NCBI RefSeq assembly: GCF_014698845.1
Contig: NZ_JACJTV010000006.1
Span: 62,001-126,000 of the forward strand
Reading direction: 5' to 3'
Source: Coleofasciculus sp. FACHB-1120
GTDB taxonomy: Bacteria > Cyanobacteriota > Cyanobacteriia > Cyanobacteriales > FACHB-T130
Length of the DNA stretch: 64,000 bases
Positions within the stretch are counted from its first letter, which is position 1, and every line of letters starts with the position of its first letter. The position numbers and the translations under genes are program-made. This document shows positions 56,041 to 64,000 of this stretch, piece after piece. A model generated the notes under the pieces. The model searched no databases. It saw nothing but the letters and a program-made list of their open reading frames with translations, and was not told the origin of the DNA.

Positions 56041-57489
56041 CTATTTATCAGATGGAGGAAGATAATCTCTTGTAATTGGTATTTCCAACCATTCGCTGAG
56101 TTCATGAGCTAACCAATCTAGTTCCAATTCGTGGATGCTGCCAATCTCACCGTTAAGTTCATACTGCCTTAATCCTGCCTTAATAATGATTTTGCCTGGA
56201 ACATCAACCCGGTCTCCGTCTATGTCTTTTTTATGGTGTTTTGGGATGTATACCAGCCTGTTAATATCCTGTCTCAATGCTGGACGAGGATGCTGGAATT
56301 TAAATCCAAATATTTCCCATGTCAGTGAAATTTGCTGTTGATTGCAATAAAGCTGCAATCGTCCAAATAATGTAACGAAAATATGCCATATCAGAGTCAC
56401 GCCCCCATACCAAAAAGGTAGCGCAAGCAACAACAGAAAGAAGCCAATAACGGAAGGGTGGAAGAGGATACCGTTTGTCCAAATTATCATGAATGAATTC
56501 CAAGCGATCGCCAAAAGAGACCACCCGATAAAGGTACAAGCAATAGTAGAAGCAGTAAATCCTTTCGGAGGGATACTAATTTTAATAAAATCTGCATTTT
56601 TAGTCAGTGAAATTTTGCTACCAGTTGGTTTTTTAACAATTGGAGTAAAGCTATCTGTTGTTGGATGTTCTTGTTTGAGTGCTTGTAGTGCTTCACTAGC
56701 AGAAGCCAAGCGTCGATTTAAGCTGGGATGTGTCATCCGCTTTAACCAATTGATAAAAGCAGGACTGAGATTGGCAGCTTTTTCAAATTCAATTTGCAGG
56801 TTATCTGTCTGGGGTAAATCAGCGGGATGTTGACCTGTTGCCAGATAAATTAAAGTTGCGCCTAAGCTATAAAGGTCGGATGCTGGAACAGCACGGCCGC
56901 CAAATTGTTCCGGCGGCATATAGCCATAAGTTCCCACAACGGTAATTGTCCCGCCTTCCTTGGCGGCGAGAGTCTGCACCGCTCCAAAATCAACTAAATA
57001 AACTTCACCTACAGTATTACCAGAACGGTTGGTTAATAAAATATTGCTGGGTTTAATATCGCGGTGGATAACTGGAGGTTGACGACTATGCAAATAATTG
57101 AGAATTTCTAAACTTGTAGTGGTAATTTGCTTGATATCTGCTTCGCTGAAAGTTCGTCCTCCTTTGAGATGTTCTTCTAAAGATTTCCCTTCCACGTAGG
57201 TTTGGACGAGGGCAAATCCTTTGTAGTTCGGTGAATTTAGCTCAAAATAATCTAGGTAGCGCGGAATAGCCGGATGTGTTAAAGATTTTAGAGTTTCGGC
57301 TTCGCGTTCAAATAACTTAAGGTCGTCCCACTCAAAGTCATTGCCAAAAGTCAATATCTTGACGACGACTAATTGTTGCGTTTTTTGGTCACGCACCAGG
57401 AGTGTGCGTCTTCCAGCGCGTTTTCCAAGCTCGCGTTTTCCAAGCTGTTGTTCGATTTGGTAGCGATCGCCTAAGACTTCACCCTTCAT
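56041..57489 (-). CDS. Serine/threonine protein kinase, copy 2
   Basis: A 482-residue paralogue of the kinase at 54432-55856 along its whole length. Key motifs are intact (VVVKIL with the ATP Lys; VIHRDIKPSNILL; LVDFGAVQ; VGTYGYMPPEQFGGRAVPAS). The glycine-rich loop reads LGKRELGKRAGRR: five residues (GKREL) are repeated in tandem, a change absent in copy 1, and this could alter ATP binding. C-terminal hydrophobic segments (GWSLLAIAWNSFMIIWTNGI; FFLLLLALPFWYGGVTLIW) repeat the pattern of copy 1. Confidence 0.92.
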   Translation of the reverse strand: MKGEVLGDRYQIEQQLGKRELGKRAGRRTLLVRDQKTQQLVVVKILTFGNDFEWDDLKLFEREAETLKSLTHPAIPRYLDYFELNSPNYKGFALVQTYVEGKSLEEHLKGGRTFSEADIKQITTTSLEILNYLHSRQPPVIHRDIKPSNILLTNRSGNTVGEVYLVDFGAVQTLAAKEGGTITVVGTYGYMPPEQFGGRAVPASDLYSLGATLIYLATGQHPADLPQTDNLQIEFEKAANLSPAFINWLKRMTHPSLNRRLASASEALQALKQEHPTTDSFTPIVKKPTGSKISLTKNADFIKISIPPKGFTASTIACTFIGWSLLAIAWNSFMIIWTNGILFHPSVIGFFLLLLALPFWYGGVTLIWHIFVTLFGRLQLYCNQQQISLTWEIFGFKFQHPRPALRQDINRLVYIPKHHKKDIDGDRVDVPGKIIIKAGLRQYELNGEIGSIHELELDWLAHELSEWLEIPITRDYLPPSDK

Positions 57490-57619
57490 ACTTATCGCCT
57501 GTCCCTAGCTATTAGCTGTTTTATAACTTTGACTCATTGCCGATGGCAAGCTGATATCCTTAACCTACCTGCCTTTATTACTAGATTCCTGTACGCTAAA
57601 GAAAACAAATTTTCAAAAA

Positions 57620-58357
57620 ATGCTCGAAACTTCCAAGCCTTCCCTACGCGAACAACAACACCCTCTGATTCGCAATTTAGCAGACACCATCGAAGCAGTT
57701 TGGCACCGCCATCTCGACCTTTCTCCCTACCACCTGCCAGAAGAGTTGGGGTATGTAGAAGGGCGATTAGAGGGCGAAAAGCTAACGATTGAAAATCGCT
57801 GCTACCAGTCGCCGCAGTTCCGGAAAATGCACTTGGAATTAGCAAAAGTCGGCACAATGCTGGATATTTTGCACTGCGTGATGTTTCCGCGTCCAGAATA
57901 CGCGCTACCCATGTTTGGCTGCGATTTAGTCGGGGGACGAGGGCAGATTAGTGCAGCGATCGCTGACCTTTCTCCCACCAGCAACCTCACCTTACCGGCA
58001 AACTATACTGCCGAACTTCAGGCGTTACCAGCCCTCGACTTCTCGCAACCGCGCGAACTACCCGACTGGGGGGATATTTTTTCTGAATTTTGCATCTTTA
58101 TTCGACCCAGTAATCCAGAGGAAGAAACCCAGTTTCTCTCTCGCGTCGAGGGATTTTTAGAAATTCATTGTGTCAACGCCAAAGCCGCCAAACCCGTTTC
58201 CGCCGAACAGCAAGCTGAAATTTTGCAGGGTCAACACTACTACTGCACCAAACAGCAGCAGAACGATAAAACCCGTCGGGTGCTAGAAAAAGCTTTTGGT
58301 ACGGAGTGGGCAGAAAATTATATGACGACCGTTCTGTTTGACTTACCGAGTGCTTAA
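57620..58357 (+). CDS. pcyA: Phycocyanobilin:ferredoxin oxidoreductase
   Basis: PcyA reduces biliverdin IXa by four electrons to phycocyanobilin, the chromophore of phycobilisomes and phytochromes. 245 residues, the usual size. E73 (HLELAKVG), H85 (DILHCVMFP) and D102 (FGCDLVGG) match the catalytic trio of the Synechocystis enzyme (E76, H88, D105). Start ATG at 57620 gives [19 protein letters not shown], the common N-terminus. Divergent from the kinase gene. Confidence 0.95.
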   Translation: MLETSKPSLREQQHPLIRNLADTIEAVWHRHLDLSPYHLPEELGYVEGRLEGEKLTIENRCYQSPQFRKMHLELAKVGTMLDILHCVMFPRPEYALPMFGCDLVGGRGQISAAIADLSPTSNLTLPANYTAELQALPALDFSQPRELPDWGDIFSEFCIFIRPSNPEEETQFLSRVEGFLEIHCVNAKAAKPVSAEQQAEILQGQHYYCTKQQQNDKTRRVLEKAFGTEWAENYMTTVLFDLPSA

Positions 58358-58434
58358 TCTGCTAGTAAGATTCCCTCGCCAGATTGATGCCTACCTCTTA
58401 AGATTAATTAATAAAAATAATTTCCTTAGAGGTT

Positions 58435-59334
58435 ATGGTGCAGGAATCAGGCTCCAAGAATCAACCATTGGTCAAGCCTGTAGGGCGGTGGGCGATCGCA
58501 GTTGTCGTAGCGGGTGCTTTAGCGACCAGCGGCGTTACCGTTGACAACCTCTATGCCCTGCGAGAGGCTGCTCAGCCGGTGCCAATAGCGGAGCCGAGTC
58601 CGCCTGCCATACTTGCAGTGACTGCCTTGGGGCGTCTGGAACCACAAGGCGAAGTGATCAAACTCTCTGCGCCCATGTCAATTCAGGGCGCTGCTCGCGT
58701 GGATCAACTTTTGGTCAGTGAGGGAGATAAGGTCATAAAAGGTCAAGTGGTGGCAATTCTCGACAATCGCAATCGCTTACAAGCAGCTTTGGACAAGGCA
58801 AAACAACAAGTCAAAGTCGCCCAAGCCAACCTCAATAAAGTGAAGGCTGGAGCGCAAGCGGGGGAAATTGGCGCTCAGAAAGCAGCGATCGCTCGCACCC
58901 AAGAAGAGTTACGCGGGAGAATTGCCACTCAACAGGCGACCATAGCCCGCTTAGAAGCCGAACTGCAAGGGGAAAACAATGCATCTGTTGCCAAGATTGC
59001 CCGTCTGACAATGCTGGAGGCGGTAGGTTTAGGCGATCGCGTAAATTACTACCCGGAGAATCTGTCTGGGGGACAAAAACAACGGGTAGCGATCGCGCGT
59101 GCCTTGGTAAGCCATCCTAAATTAGTATTAGCTGACGAACCCACGGCTGCTTTAGATAGTAAATCTGGACGCGATGTCGTCGAGCTGATGCAGCGATTGG
59201 CAAAGGAACAAGGGTGTACGATTTTGATGGTGACTCACGACAATCGAATTTTAGATGTTGCTGACCGAATTATTCACATGGAAGATGGGCGTCTAGTCCG
59301 CGATACAGTTATTTCTGAAAAAACACCTGCATAA
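58435..59334 (+). CDS. Chimaeric DevB-DevA-type ABC exporter fusion
   Basis: 299 residues in one frame. Residues 1 to about 175 are the front of a DevB-like membrane-fusion (HlyD) protein: a TM helix (WAIAVVVAGALATSGVTVDN), LGRLEPQGEVIKLSAP, GARVDQLLVSEGDKVIKGQV and coiled-coil AALDKAKQQVKVAQANLNKV. From about residue 190 it reads like the back of a DevA-like ATPase: MLEAVGLGDRVNYYPENLSG, GQKQRVAIARALVSHPKL, LVLADEPTAALDSKSG and MVTHDNRILDVADRIIHM. The Walker A, the DevB C-terminal half and all of DevC are absent. It cannot hydrolyse ATP alone; likely a deletion product. Confidence 0.85.
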   Translation: MVQESGSKNQPLVKPVGRWAIAVVVAGALATSGVTVDNLYALREAAQPVPIAEPSPPAILAVTALGRLEPQGEVIKLSAPMSIQGAARVDQLLVSEGDKVIKGQVVAILDNRNRLQAALDKAKQQVKVAQANLNKVKAGAQAGEIGAQKAAIARTQEELRGRIATQQATIARLEAELQGENNASVAKIARLTMLEAVGLGDRVNYYPENLSGGQKQRVAIARALVSHPKLVLADEPTAALDSKSGRDVVELMQRLAKEQGCTILMVTHDNRILDVADRIIHMEDGRLVRDTVISEKTPA

Positions 59335-59765
59335 GTCAGAACTTTGAGTGAGAAATTCGATTAAAGTGGGTTAACTTTTCTTAGACCAATTCTCTGTAAA
59401 ATTCCACTTAATCATTGCCCCTTCCCATTGATGCATCTTTAAGAGAGAATTGGTATTAATATATTCCTTTGTTTTTTGCGAATGGCTTATCCAAAAAAAA
59501 AGGCAATCATTTCCTTTGCAATCTACACTTTGAGAAAGTTTTTTGTTTAGAGATTTAACTAAGCTCACATCTTGCACCAAGCCCTCAGAATGAAATCCTG
59601 GGGCTGTTGCAATCCAACTCAGAATAAACGCGAACTGACCGAAAATCCAGGGTTTTGTAACCTGCTCTTGCCAGGTTTCGTTTGTGTCCCTGTGCGGTTT
59701 CAACCGCCCGGTGCAAGATGCAACTAAAGAATAACTGAGTAAAATCCACCCTTTTTTCCAAAATC
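59335..59765. other. Intergenic region with an inverted repeat
   Basis: 431 bases. A perfect 11-base inverted repeat (ACCAATTCTCT at 59385-59395 and its complement at 59444-59454) is present. A 110-codon frame on the minus strand (59371-59703) has no recognised family and overlaps the repeat; I do not call it a gene, though a small unknown protein is possible. Confidence 0.5.
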
Positions 59766-60563
59766 CTAGCGCTTCGTGCGAATGGTGACATTACCGCCTT
59801 CACTTAATTGTTCTAGCACTAACAAAGGTGTCGGCTTCGCTTTTTGATCCCATTGTAGTTTCGCAAGACGACCCTGAATTGTTGGTTGCCAAGTATCGTG
59901 ATCTTCCGCTGGGCTGAGGAAGGTTTCAATACAATCAATAATTTGGCTAATTGTAGCAGAAGTCGCTTGAGTAGGTAATTTCATTAACTTGATTTGAATG
60001 CGAAAAAGCACCCGCTTAGAGCGCTTCGTGCCCTCTCCTGTCTCATAAATGACATCAAAAATTTCGTCAACTTGGCGTCCGGCTGTACTGGCAATTCCTA
60101 CCGATGCTTGCGATGCTTGTGTAGGGCGCAGGGCGATAGTGATTAAGTCTTTTACTCTGACTTTGATTTGATTAACAATGGCAAAGTGAAATACCTCTTC
60201 ATCCATTCGCATTCTGAGGTAATCCAGGTTGAACTCCCGTGAGTTAACTAAGTCAGGATTGCTTTCCATTCTATGAATAGAGTCAAGTGCCAACTTTAAC
60301 TTTTTTTGGAGGTCTTTGACTTTGAAATCCTGGATCTTGGCTCTCTTCATCGTTTCGTCATATTTGATCTTGACAAATACTGCTCCAGCAATGAGAAGTA
60401 ACAGCAGTCCTCCGGAAGTGTACATCCAGATGGGAGCGGGTTGAGCGCTGACGGCGGCGGCTGGTTGGGCGGTTTGAGTTTTTTTGACAGGGGCTTTAGG
60501 TTGAACCTTCTTGGCAGGGGTTTGAGCCAATACCAAGTCAACAAAAAGGATCGGAGTGGACAT
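59766..60563 (-). CDS. Conserved cyanobacterial membrane protein
   Basis: 265 residues. A short N-terminal hydrophobic stretch is followed by a Lys/Pro/Ala/Gln-rich segment, one transmembrane helix (WMYTSGGLLLLLIAGAVFVK), a charged coiled coil (AKIQDFKVKDLQKKLKLALD; IHRMESNPDLVNSREFNLDY) and a folded C-terminal region (VLFRIQIKLMKLPTQATSAT). I recall no function. ATG at 60563 is the only good start. Confidence 0.7.
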   Translation of the reverse strand: MSTPILFVDLVLAQTPAKKVQPKAPVKKTQTAQPAAAVSAQPAPIWMYTSGGLLLLLIAGAVFVKIKYDETMKRAKIQDFKVKDLQKKLKLALDSIHRMESNPDLVNSREFNLDYLRMRMDEEVFHFAIVNQIKVRVKDLITIALRPTQASQASVGIASTAGRQVDEIFDVIYETGEGTKRSKRVLFRIQIKLMKLPTQATSATISQIIDCIETFLSPAEDHDTWQPTIQGRLAKLQWDQKAKPTPLLVLEQLSEGGNVTIRTKR

Positions 60564-60880
60564 AGTCGCTAGCCTAAAAGAAATTGATGTCTATTTTTAG
60601 GATGCCCAAAAAAGGAGCAATTACAAAGTAAAAAGTATGAAAGATAAATAATCAAGTGTGAAATTCTGGCAAATCATTTTTGGGAAAGCGGCTTGACTCT
60701 TAGTTTAGGCTCAAATCAGCCTTCATTAGACCTGACTTGAAAGCGCTGTTAGCCAAGTCTGCGCGATCGCGCAGACTTGACAAAACCAGAGAGACTTTCA
60801 TCGTAGTAGCACGGAAAGATTTGTCAGCCAGTCCGAACCCTTGAAAGGGGAGCTTTTGTGTCCTTCTTGGTTGCCTAATT
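60564..60880. other. Intergenic region with a HIP1-centred palindrome
   Basis: 317 bases between a gene starting at 60563 and the end of the M15 peptidase gene at 60881. It holds the 26-base palindrome at 60754-60779 and one or two purine-rich stretches. No gene is seen. Confidence 0.55.
60754..60779. repeat. Perfect 26-base palindrome around HIP1
   Basis: Bases 60754-60779 equal their own reverse complement. The centre is the HIP1 octamer GCGATCGC, extended by CAAGTCTGC on the left and its complement on the right. It could form a strong hairpin of 11 pairs with a four-base loop. Confidence 0.85.
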
Positions 60881-62542
60881 TTAGTTTCGCCAGCGTGCCC
60901 GGTAGCTTCGCGCATCAATATGACACAGGTTCGGGAAGCTGGTGTAACGACCCAAACCACCAGGCCACCAAGGGTCGAGAGACCAGTAAAGTTGATCGCC
61001 AGAAAGACCTTCACACAGAAAGTCAATCGCATCTCCAACAATATGACGGCTGTATCTTGCGCCGCCAACGGCACGATTGATCGCTGGAGGTCGATACCAG
61101 CTAGTGATGATGAAGGGTCGTCCAATGCGATCGCGTGCCCTTTGCGCCAGTCTTGCGATCCGGATCATGGAATCCAACGTCGCTTGGTTCGGAGGCATCC
61201 GGGTACCGCCGTGGGTGGCTTCCGCCCAGGTAAAGTTACCATCCGGAATGATGGGGGCAGACAGCTGAATATTCCTCAACGTCCACCTATCAGGACGCTT
61301 GGCGACAGCGATGGGGACGGGCTTGGGTGCGGCATCTGGAGAATCTTTCCGAGCCTGATTCATGCGTTTGAGATCGTCAAACAAGGAGCGAATGGCTTGA
61401 TCTCTGGTCGGCAAATTGCGCCAAAGTTGAACCAGGCGGATTAAAGCTTCCCGTTGGTGGTCTAATTCTTTGTACTCGATCGGCAGACGTCGGGCAAAAG
61501 TCAGCAAGTCTCGATCCATCTGGGCGGCAAGATTCGCCAGCCTGGTGCGATCGCTCGTCGTGCCACTTAGCAATAGGGGATCGATTCCCAAGGATGCCAG
61601 CGCGGAAGAGCGAGAGTCCAACTTTCGCCAGATCCGAACTAATTCAGTGAGAGCGTTGCGTTGGTTGCCTGAAGCTTGATAATACTGCGGGATGCGCTGG
61701 ATAAAGGCAATCAGGGCAGGATCGACAATTTTAATCCCTGTATCGGCAGAGGTGTTGTTTTTCAAAGAAGCGATCGCCACTTCCCGCGATTCTAGCTGAC
61801 GCCACAGATGGGCTAGCCGCAGCAGAGCTTCTCGCTGATAGGGATAACCGGAGTAATTGGGAGAAATGCGCTGGATAAATTGCTTGAGGGGAACATCCAA
61901 CTGGGACTCCTCAAAGTTATCTCCAAGCACAGTGCCAGGAGACAGCAAAGACGCGATCGCAGCTTCCTGCGTATCCATCTGACGCCACATCCGCACCGCT
62001 TCCAGGGCAGCATCCCGTTGGTGAGGCAAGCCAGTATAGTATTCCGGAACTCGCTCTACTAGCGTCAGTAGTGCCTTATCCAGGTAGGCAAGATTTTGGG
62101 GCAAGCCTTCCGCACTGAAATCGGTTTCAATATCCTTCAGATAAGCTGGCAGTAATGCTTTGGCATCGCTGGCTTCCAACCGTGCTGCTGTCGGGTCGCT
62201 TGCTGGCGGTACATAACCATCAGCCACCGCTTGAATAAAGCGATCGCTATAGCGCCCTTTTTGGGCGTCCCACAGATCCGCTCCTTTCCACCCCTGAGCG
62301 ACCAGATTGTTGCTTAAACTGCGGATAGTATTCGCAGCATATTGCACTTGTTTGGGAAAAGAATCCACCCCCTGTAAAGGAATGCGGTTAGCCGGGGAGA
62401 TGCCCAGCCCCGTTTCTCCGTCCGAAAGCTGCGGTGAAGATAGCACTTGATAAAGCGCTGCCAGAATCGGCTTGTGAATGCCAGTTCGTTCTGCTTCTAA
62501 GAGGTAGTAGTAATTGCGCTGGTCTGGTGTCAGTGTTGGCAT
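60881..62542 (-). CDS. M15-type peptidase with four internal repeats
   Basis: A 553-residue protein. Residues about 10-110 form a helical domain (AERTGIHKPILAALYQVLSS; NLVAQGWKGADLWDAQKGRY). Four repeats follow at about 159-199, 219-260, 278-318 and 346-387, each like F-I-Q-R-I-P-x-Y-Y ... QREALxxLVRLWRxLxSRExAIASL. A C-terminal peptidase M15A-like domain (about 430-553) has SRHIVGDAIDFL and CHIDARSYRARW, the His/Asp zinc ligands of D-Ala-D-Ala carboxypeptidase-like enzymes. No signal peptide is seen. Probably acts on peptidoglycan. Confidence 0.82.
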   Translation of the reverse strand: MPTLTPDQRNYYYLLEAERTGIHKPILAALYQVLSSPQLSDGETGLGISPANRIPLQGVDSFPKQVQYAANTIRSLSNNLVAQGWKGADLWDAQKGRYSDRFIQAVADGYVPPASDPTAARLEASDAKALLPAYLKDIETDFSAEGLPQNLAYLDKALLTLVERVPEYYTGLPHQRDAALEAVRMWRQMDTQEAAIASLLSPGTVLGDNFEESQLDVPLKQFIQRISPNYSGYPYQREALLRLAHLWRQLESREVAIASLKNNTSADTGIKIVDPALIAFIQRIPQYYQASGNQRNALTELVRIWRKLDSRSSALASLGIDPLLLSGTTSDRTRLANLAAQMDRDLLTFARRLPIEYKELDHQREALIRLVQLWRNLPTRDQAIRSLFDDLKRMNQARKDSPDAAPKPVPIAVAKRPDRWTLRNIQLSAPIIPDGNFTWAEATHGGTRMPPNQATLDSMIRIARLAQRARDRIGRPFIITSWYRPPAINRAVGGARYSRHIVGDAIDFLCEGLSGDQLYWSLDPWWPGGLGRYTSFPNLCHIDARSYRARWRN

Positions 62543-62784
62543 AGCCAGTTTTAATAACCCACTTAACCACTCTATGACTTTGGCACCCGTTCCGAAGCAT
62601 TTTCGGAGTGATTATCTAGAGAAATATCAATCAGTGCGATCGCTATCTACCGAAAGGGTACGTTGATGCCCCAAGCTTTCGCCTTTCGGATACAGAAGCC
62701 AGAAAATCCAGCGCCCTCCCTTGTAGGGGAGGGTTGGGGAGAGGTCAAAATGCGCTGTAACCAATTGAAAAGCGCGATCGCTCT

Positions 62785-63711
62785 TCAGCGCTGGCGACGA
62801 AACTCCACCACATCTTTTTTAATGGTGATGTCATAGCCGTCATAGAAGTCATGTCCTAGCAGCCCAATGTCCAAGTCGGGTTGTCCGATTCCAACTAGCA
62901 CATCTTTGACGAGATTCCCACCCAGTTGAATCGAATTAACAAACCCAAAGTATATCCCAGCCACTCCATTCGCCGTCTTCACGTTCGCCATTCCTACAGG
63001 TTTCACCTTTAGGTCATAAGCCATCTGTCGGGTGATCAACGTTTTACTTGCCCCTGTATCCAGAAACATTTCATATTTCTTTTTGCCATCAAATGTCACG
63101 TCAACAACAGGAATCGTGTCCCCTTGTCGGCGTTTGATGGGAACTGTGAAAAAGGGTTTGTTAACGATTGCAGGCCCAATGGGTTTGGGCTTGGGCGGAG
63201 GAGCCGCTTGTTTCTGAGCCGAGGCTAGAAAGCGCTGGTATTGAGGCAGCTTCTTTTGAGCGATCGCATGGTTGCGGCTAGAGGTTGGCACAGCTTTCAT
63301 TAACCCAATTGCCTCTTGCCATCGGCTGGCAACTAATTGCCAATCATCTCGGCTTTTGGCAGATTCACTAATCGCGATCGCGCCAAGGGCAGTATCAATC
63401 GCTTCGTTATAAGTGTCAGGACCAGTCTTAATCGGTTGGTTAACGGGTGTTTTTTTACTTGCCGTTGATGCTTTTGGCTTAGCTGTTGATGCTTTTGGCT
63501 TAGCTGCTGAGACGGGTTTAGCCGGTTTAGTAACAGCAGCAGAACTGGCAACAGCCGCGACGGGACTTGCGCTAGCAGCAGGAGTCGCTGGGGCTGAGGC
63601 TGCCGGTGGGCTAGGAGGGGTGGCTGGATCGTTATTACAGCCAAGAATCCCAAACGCTAGGGAGCTGGATAGAACAATCAGGGTGGTACGGCTTTGAGAG
63701 AGTTTCCACAT
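62785..63711 (-). CDS. Retropepsin-like aspartic protease
   Basis: A 308-residue exported protein. A lipobox-like signal (VLSSSLAFGILGCNNDPATP, Cys at the end) is followed by a low-complexity Ala/Pro/Lys linker (SAAKPKASTAKPKASTASKK, with a 21-base tandem repeat in the DNA) and a helical part. The last 130 residues form a retropepsin fold: the active site FLDTGASKTLI and the flap-like NGVAGIYFGFVNS; QPDLDIGLLGHDFYDGYDIT at the end. A single D-T-G is present, so it would act as a dimer. Confidence 0.85.
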   Translation of the reverse strand: MWKLSQSRTTLIVLSSSLAFGILGCNNDPATPPSPPAASAPATPAASASPVAAVASSAAVTKPAKPVSAAKPKASTAKPKASTASKKTPVNQPIKTGPDTYNEAIDTALGAIAISESAKSRDDWQLVASRWQEAIGLMKAVPTSSRNHAIAQKKLPQYQRFLASAQKQAAPPPKPKPIGPAIVNKPFFTVPIKRRQGDTIPVVDVTFDGKKKYEMFLDTGASKTLITRQMAYDLKVKPVGMANVKTANGVAGIYFGFVNSIQLGGNLVKDVLVGIGQPDLDIGLLGHDFYDGYDITIKKDVVEFRRQR

Positions 63712-63890
63712 GATTAATCGCCCGATCTTATAAGCAATTTATTTTGGAGAGGACGCAGCTTTTCTGGCAAGACGGCTCTTACTACACCCTAAGGTAAGAT
63801 TTTTCCGCAGATTTTTCCGGATTTAACCAGTTTCTTTTTGTTTAATGATTGTTTAACTTGTCAATTGCGATCGCTTCCTTTAAACTCTTC

Positions 63891-64000
63891 ATGCCGGAGG
63901 GAGCCGATCGGCTGCCCGACCTGCCTGCCCGACAAGTCGTAATTGCTGACCCGTTCAAGCCAGTCCCTCAATCAGTGGCTGAATCCAAGTGTATTTGTTC
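63891..64000 (+). CDS. Possible 5' end of a gene running off the window
   Basis: From the ATG at 63891 the frame MPEGADRLPDLPARQVVIAD stays open to the right edge (36 codons). The start lacks a good ribosome site and the product is unknown. It may be a chance frame; it is listed because it cannot be judged within the window. Confidence 0.3.
   Translation, partial: MPEGADRLPDLPARQVVIADPFKPVPQSVAESKCIC

Noticed and set aside
59371-59703. 110-codon minus-strand frame after the DevB-DevA fusion
   Set aside because: Rich in rare-looking residues, no family, and it spans an inverted repeat. Kept only as a possibility in the intergenic entry.

Overview
The window is chromosomal DNA from a cyanobacterium, most likely a filamentous or large-genome one. 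The evidence is direct: two psaK genes (photosystem I), pcyA (phycocyanobilin synthesis), the alkane pair aar and ado, cyanophycin genes cphB and cphA, dapL, panD, DUF4278 and DUF1517 proteins, and very frequent HIP1 octamers (GCGATCGC). No tRNA, rRNA, CRISPR array or prophage was recognised.

Layout. 1-11.3 kb: the end of a lipoate-ligase-family gene, a DinB-like protein, a site-2 protease, two psaK copies with TTG starts, trpF, a peptidoglycan-binding protein, then a minus-strand block ado > radical SAM > aar > accA > SDR > folE. Fatty-acid supply (AccA) and hydrocarbon synthesis (AAR, ADO) sit together, with a B12-type radical SAM gene lodged between ado and aar. 11.3-17.9 kb: an orphan sugar-ABC permease, a glycosyltransferase and a graveyard of decayed insertion sequences (IS5, IS630, ISL3 and TnpB relics), followed by a dead DUF433/DUF5615 toxin-antitoxin pair. 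17.8-33 kb: mostly intact housekeeping and signalling genes (ppa, panD, a degenerate metallo-beta-lactamase-fold protein, a TrpD-like protein, a LysR regulator, a diguanylate cyclase, a histidine kinase with a repeat lodged in its receiver domain, a HEAT protein, dapL). 33-43 kb: small accessory genes (an unknown two-gene module, a Uma2 gene broken by one stop codon, a DUF3368 toxin-antitoxin pair, a PIN/nuclease-like overlapping pair), larB and two tandem family-5 solute-binding proteins. 43-57.5 kb: ispF, a DUF1517 membrane protein, a TPR protein, a PQQ-like propeller protein, a trmD gene fused in frame to a second DUF1517-like domain, cphB-cphA, tatA and two tandem serine/threonine kinases that were duplicated together with the 5' end of tatA. 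57.5-64 kb: pcyA, an in-frame fusion of the front of a DevB-type adaptor to the back of a DevA-type ATPase, and cell-envelope or protease genes (a DUF-type membrane protein, an M15 peptidase with four internal repeats, a retropepsin-like protease).

The strongest unusual signals are gene chimaeras and decay products: the DevB-DevA fusion, the TrmD-DUF1517 fusion, the receiver domain carrying an in-frame heptanucleotide-type repeat, the kinase/tatA segmental duplication, and a metal-site-less MBL protein coupled to panD. Several hairpin repeats with compensating base changes lie between genes. No clear single undescribed multi-gene defence system was found; the best candidates for unknown modules are 33021-33654 and 42148-42938.
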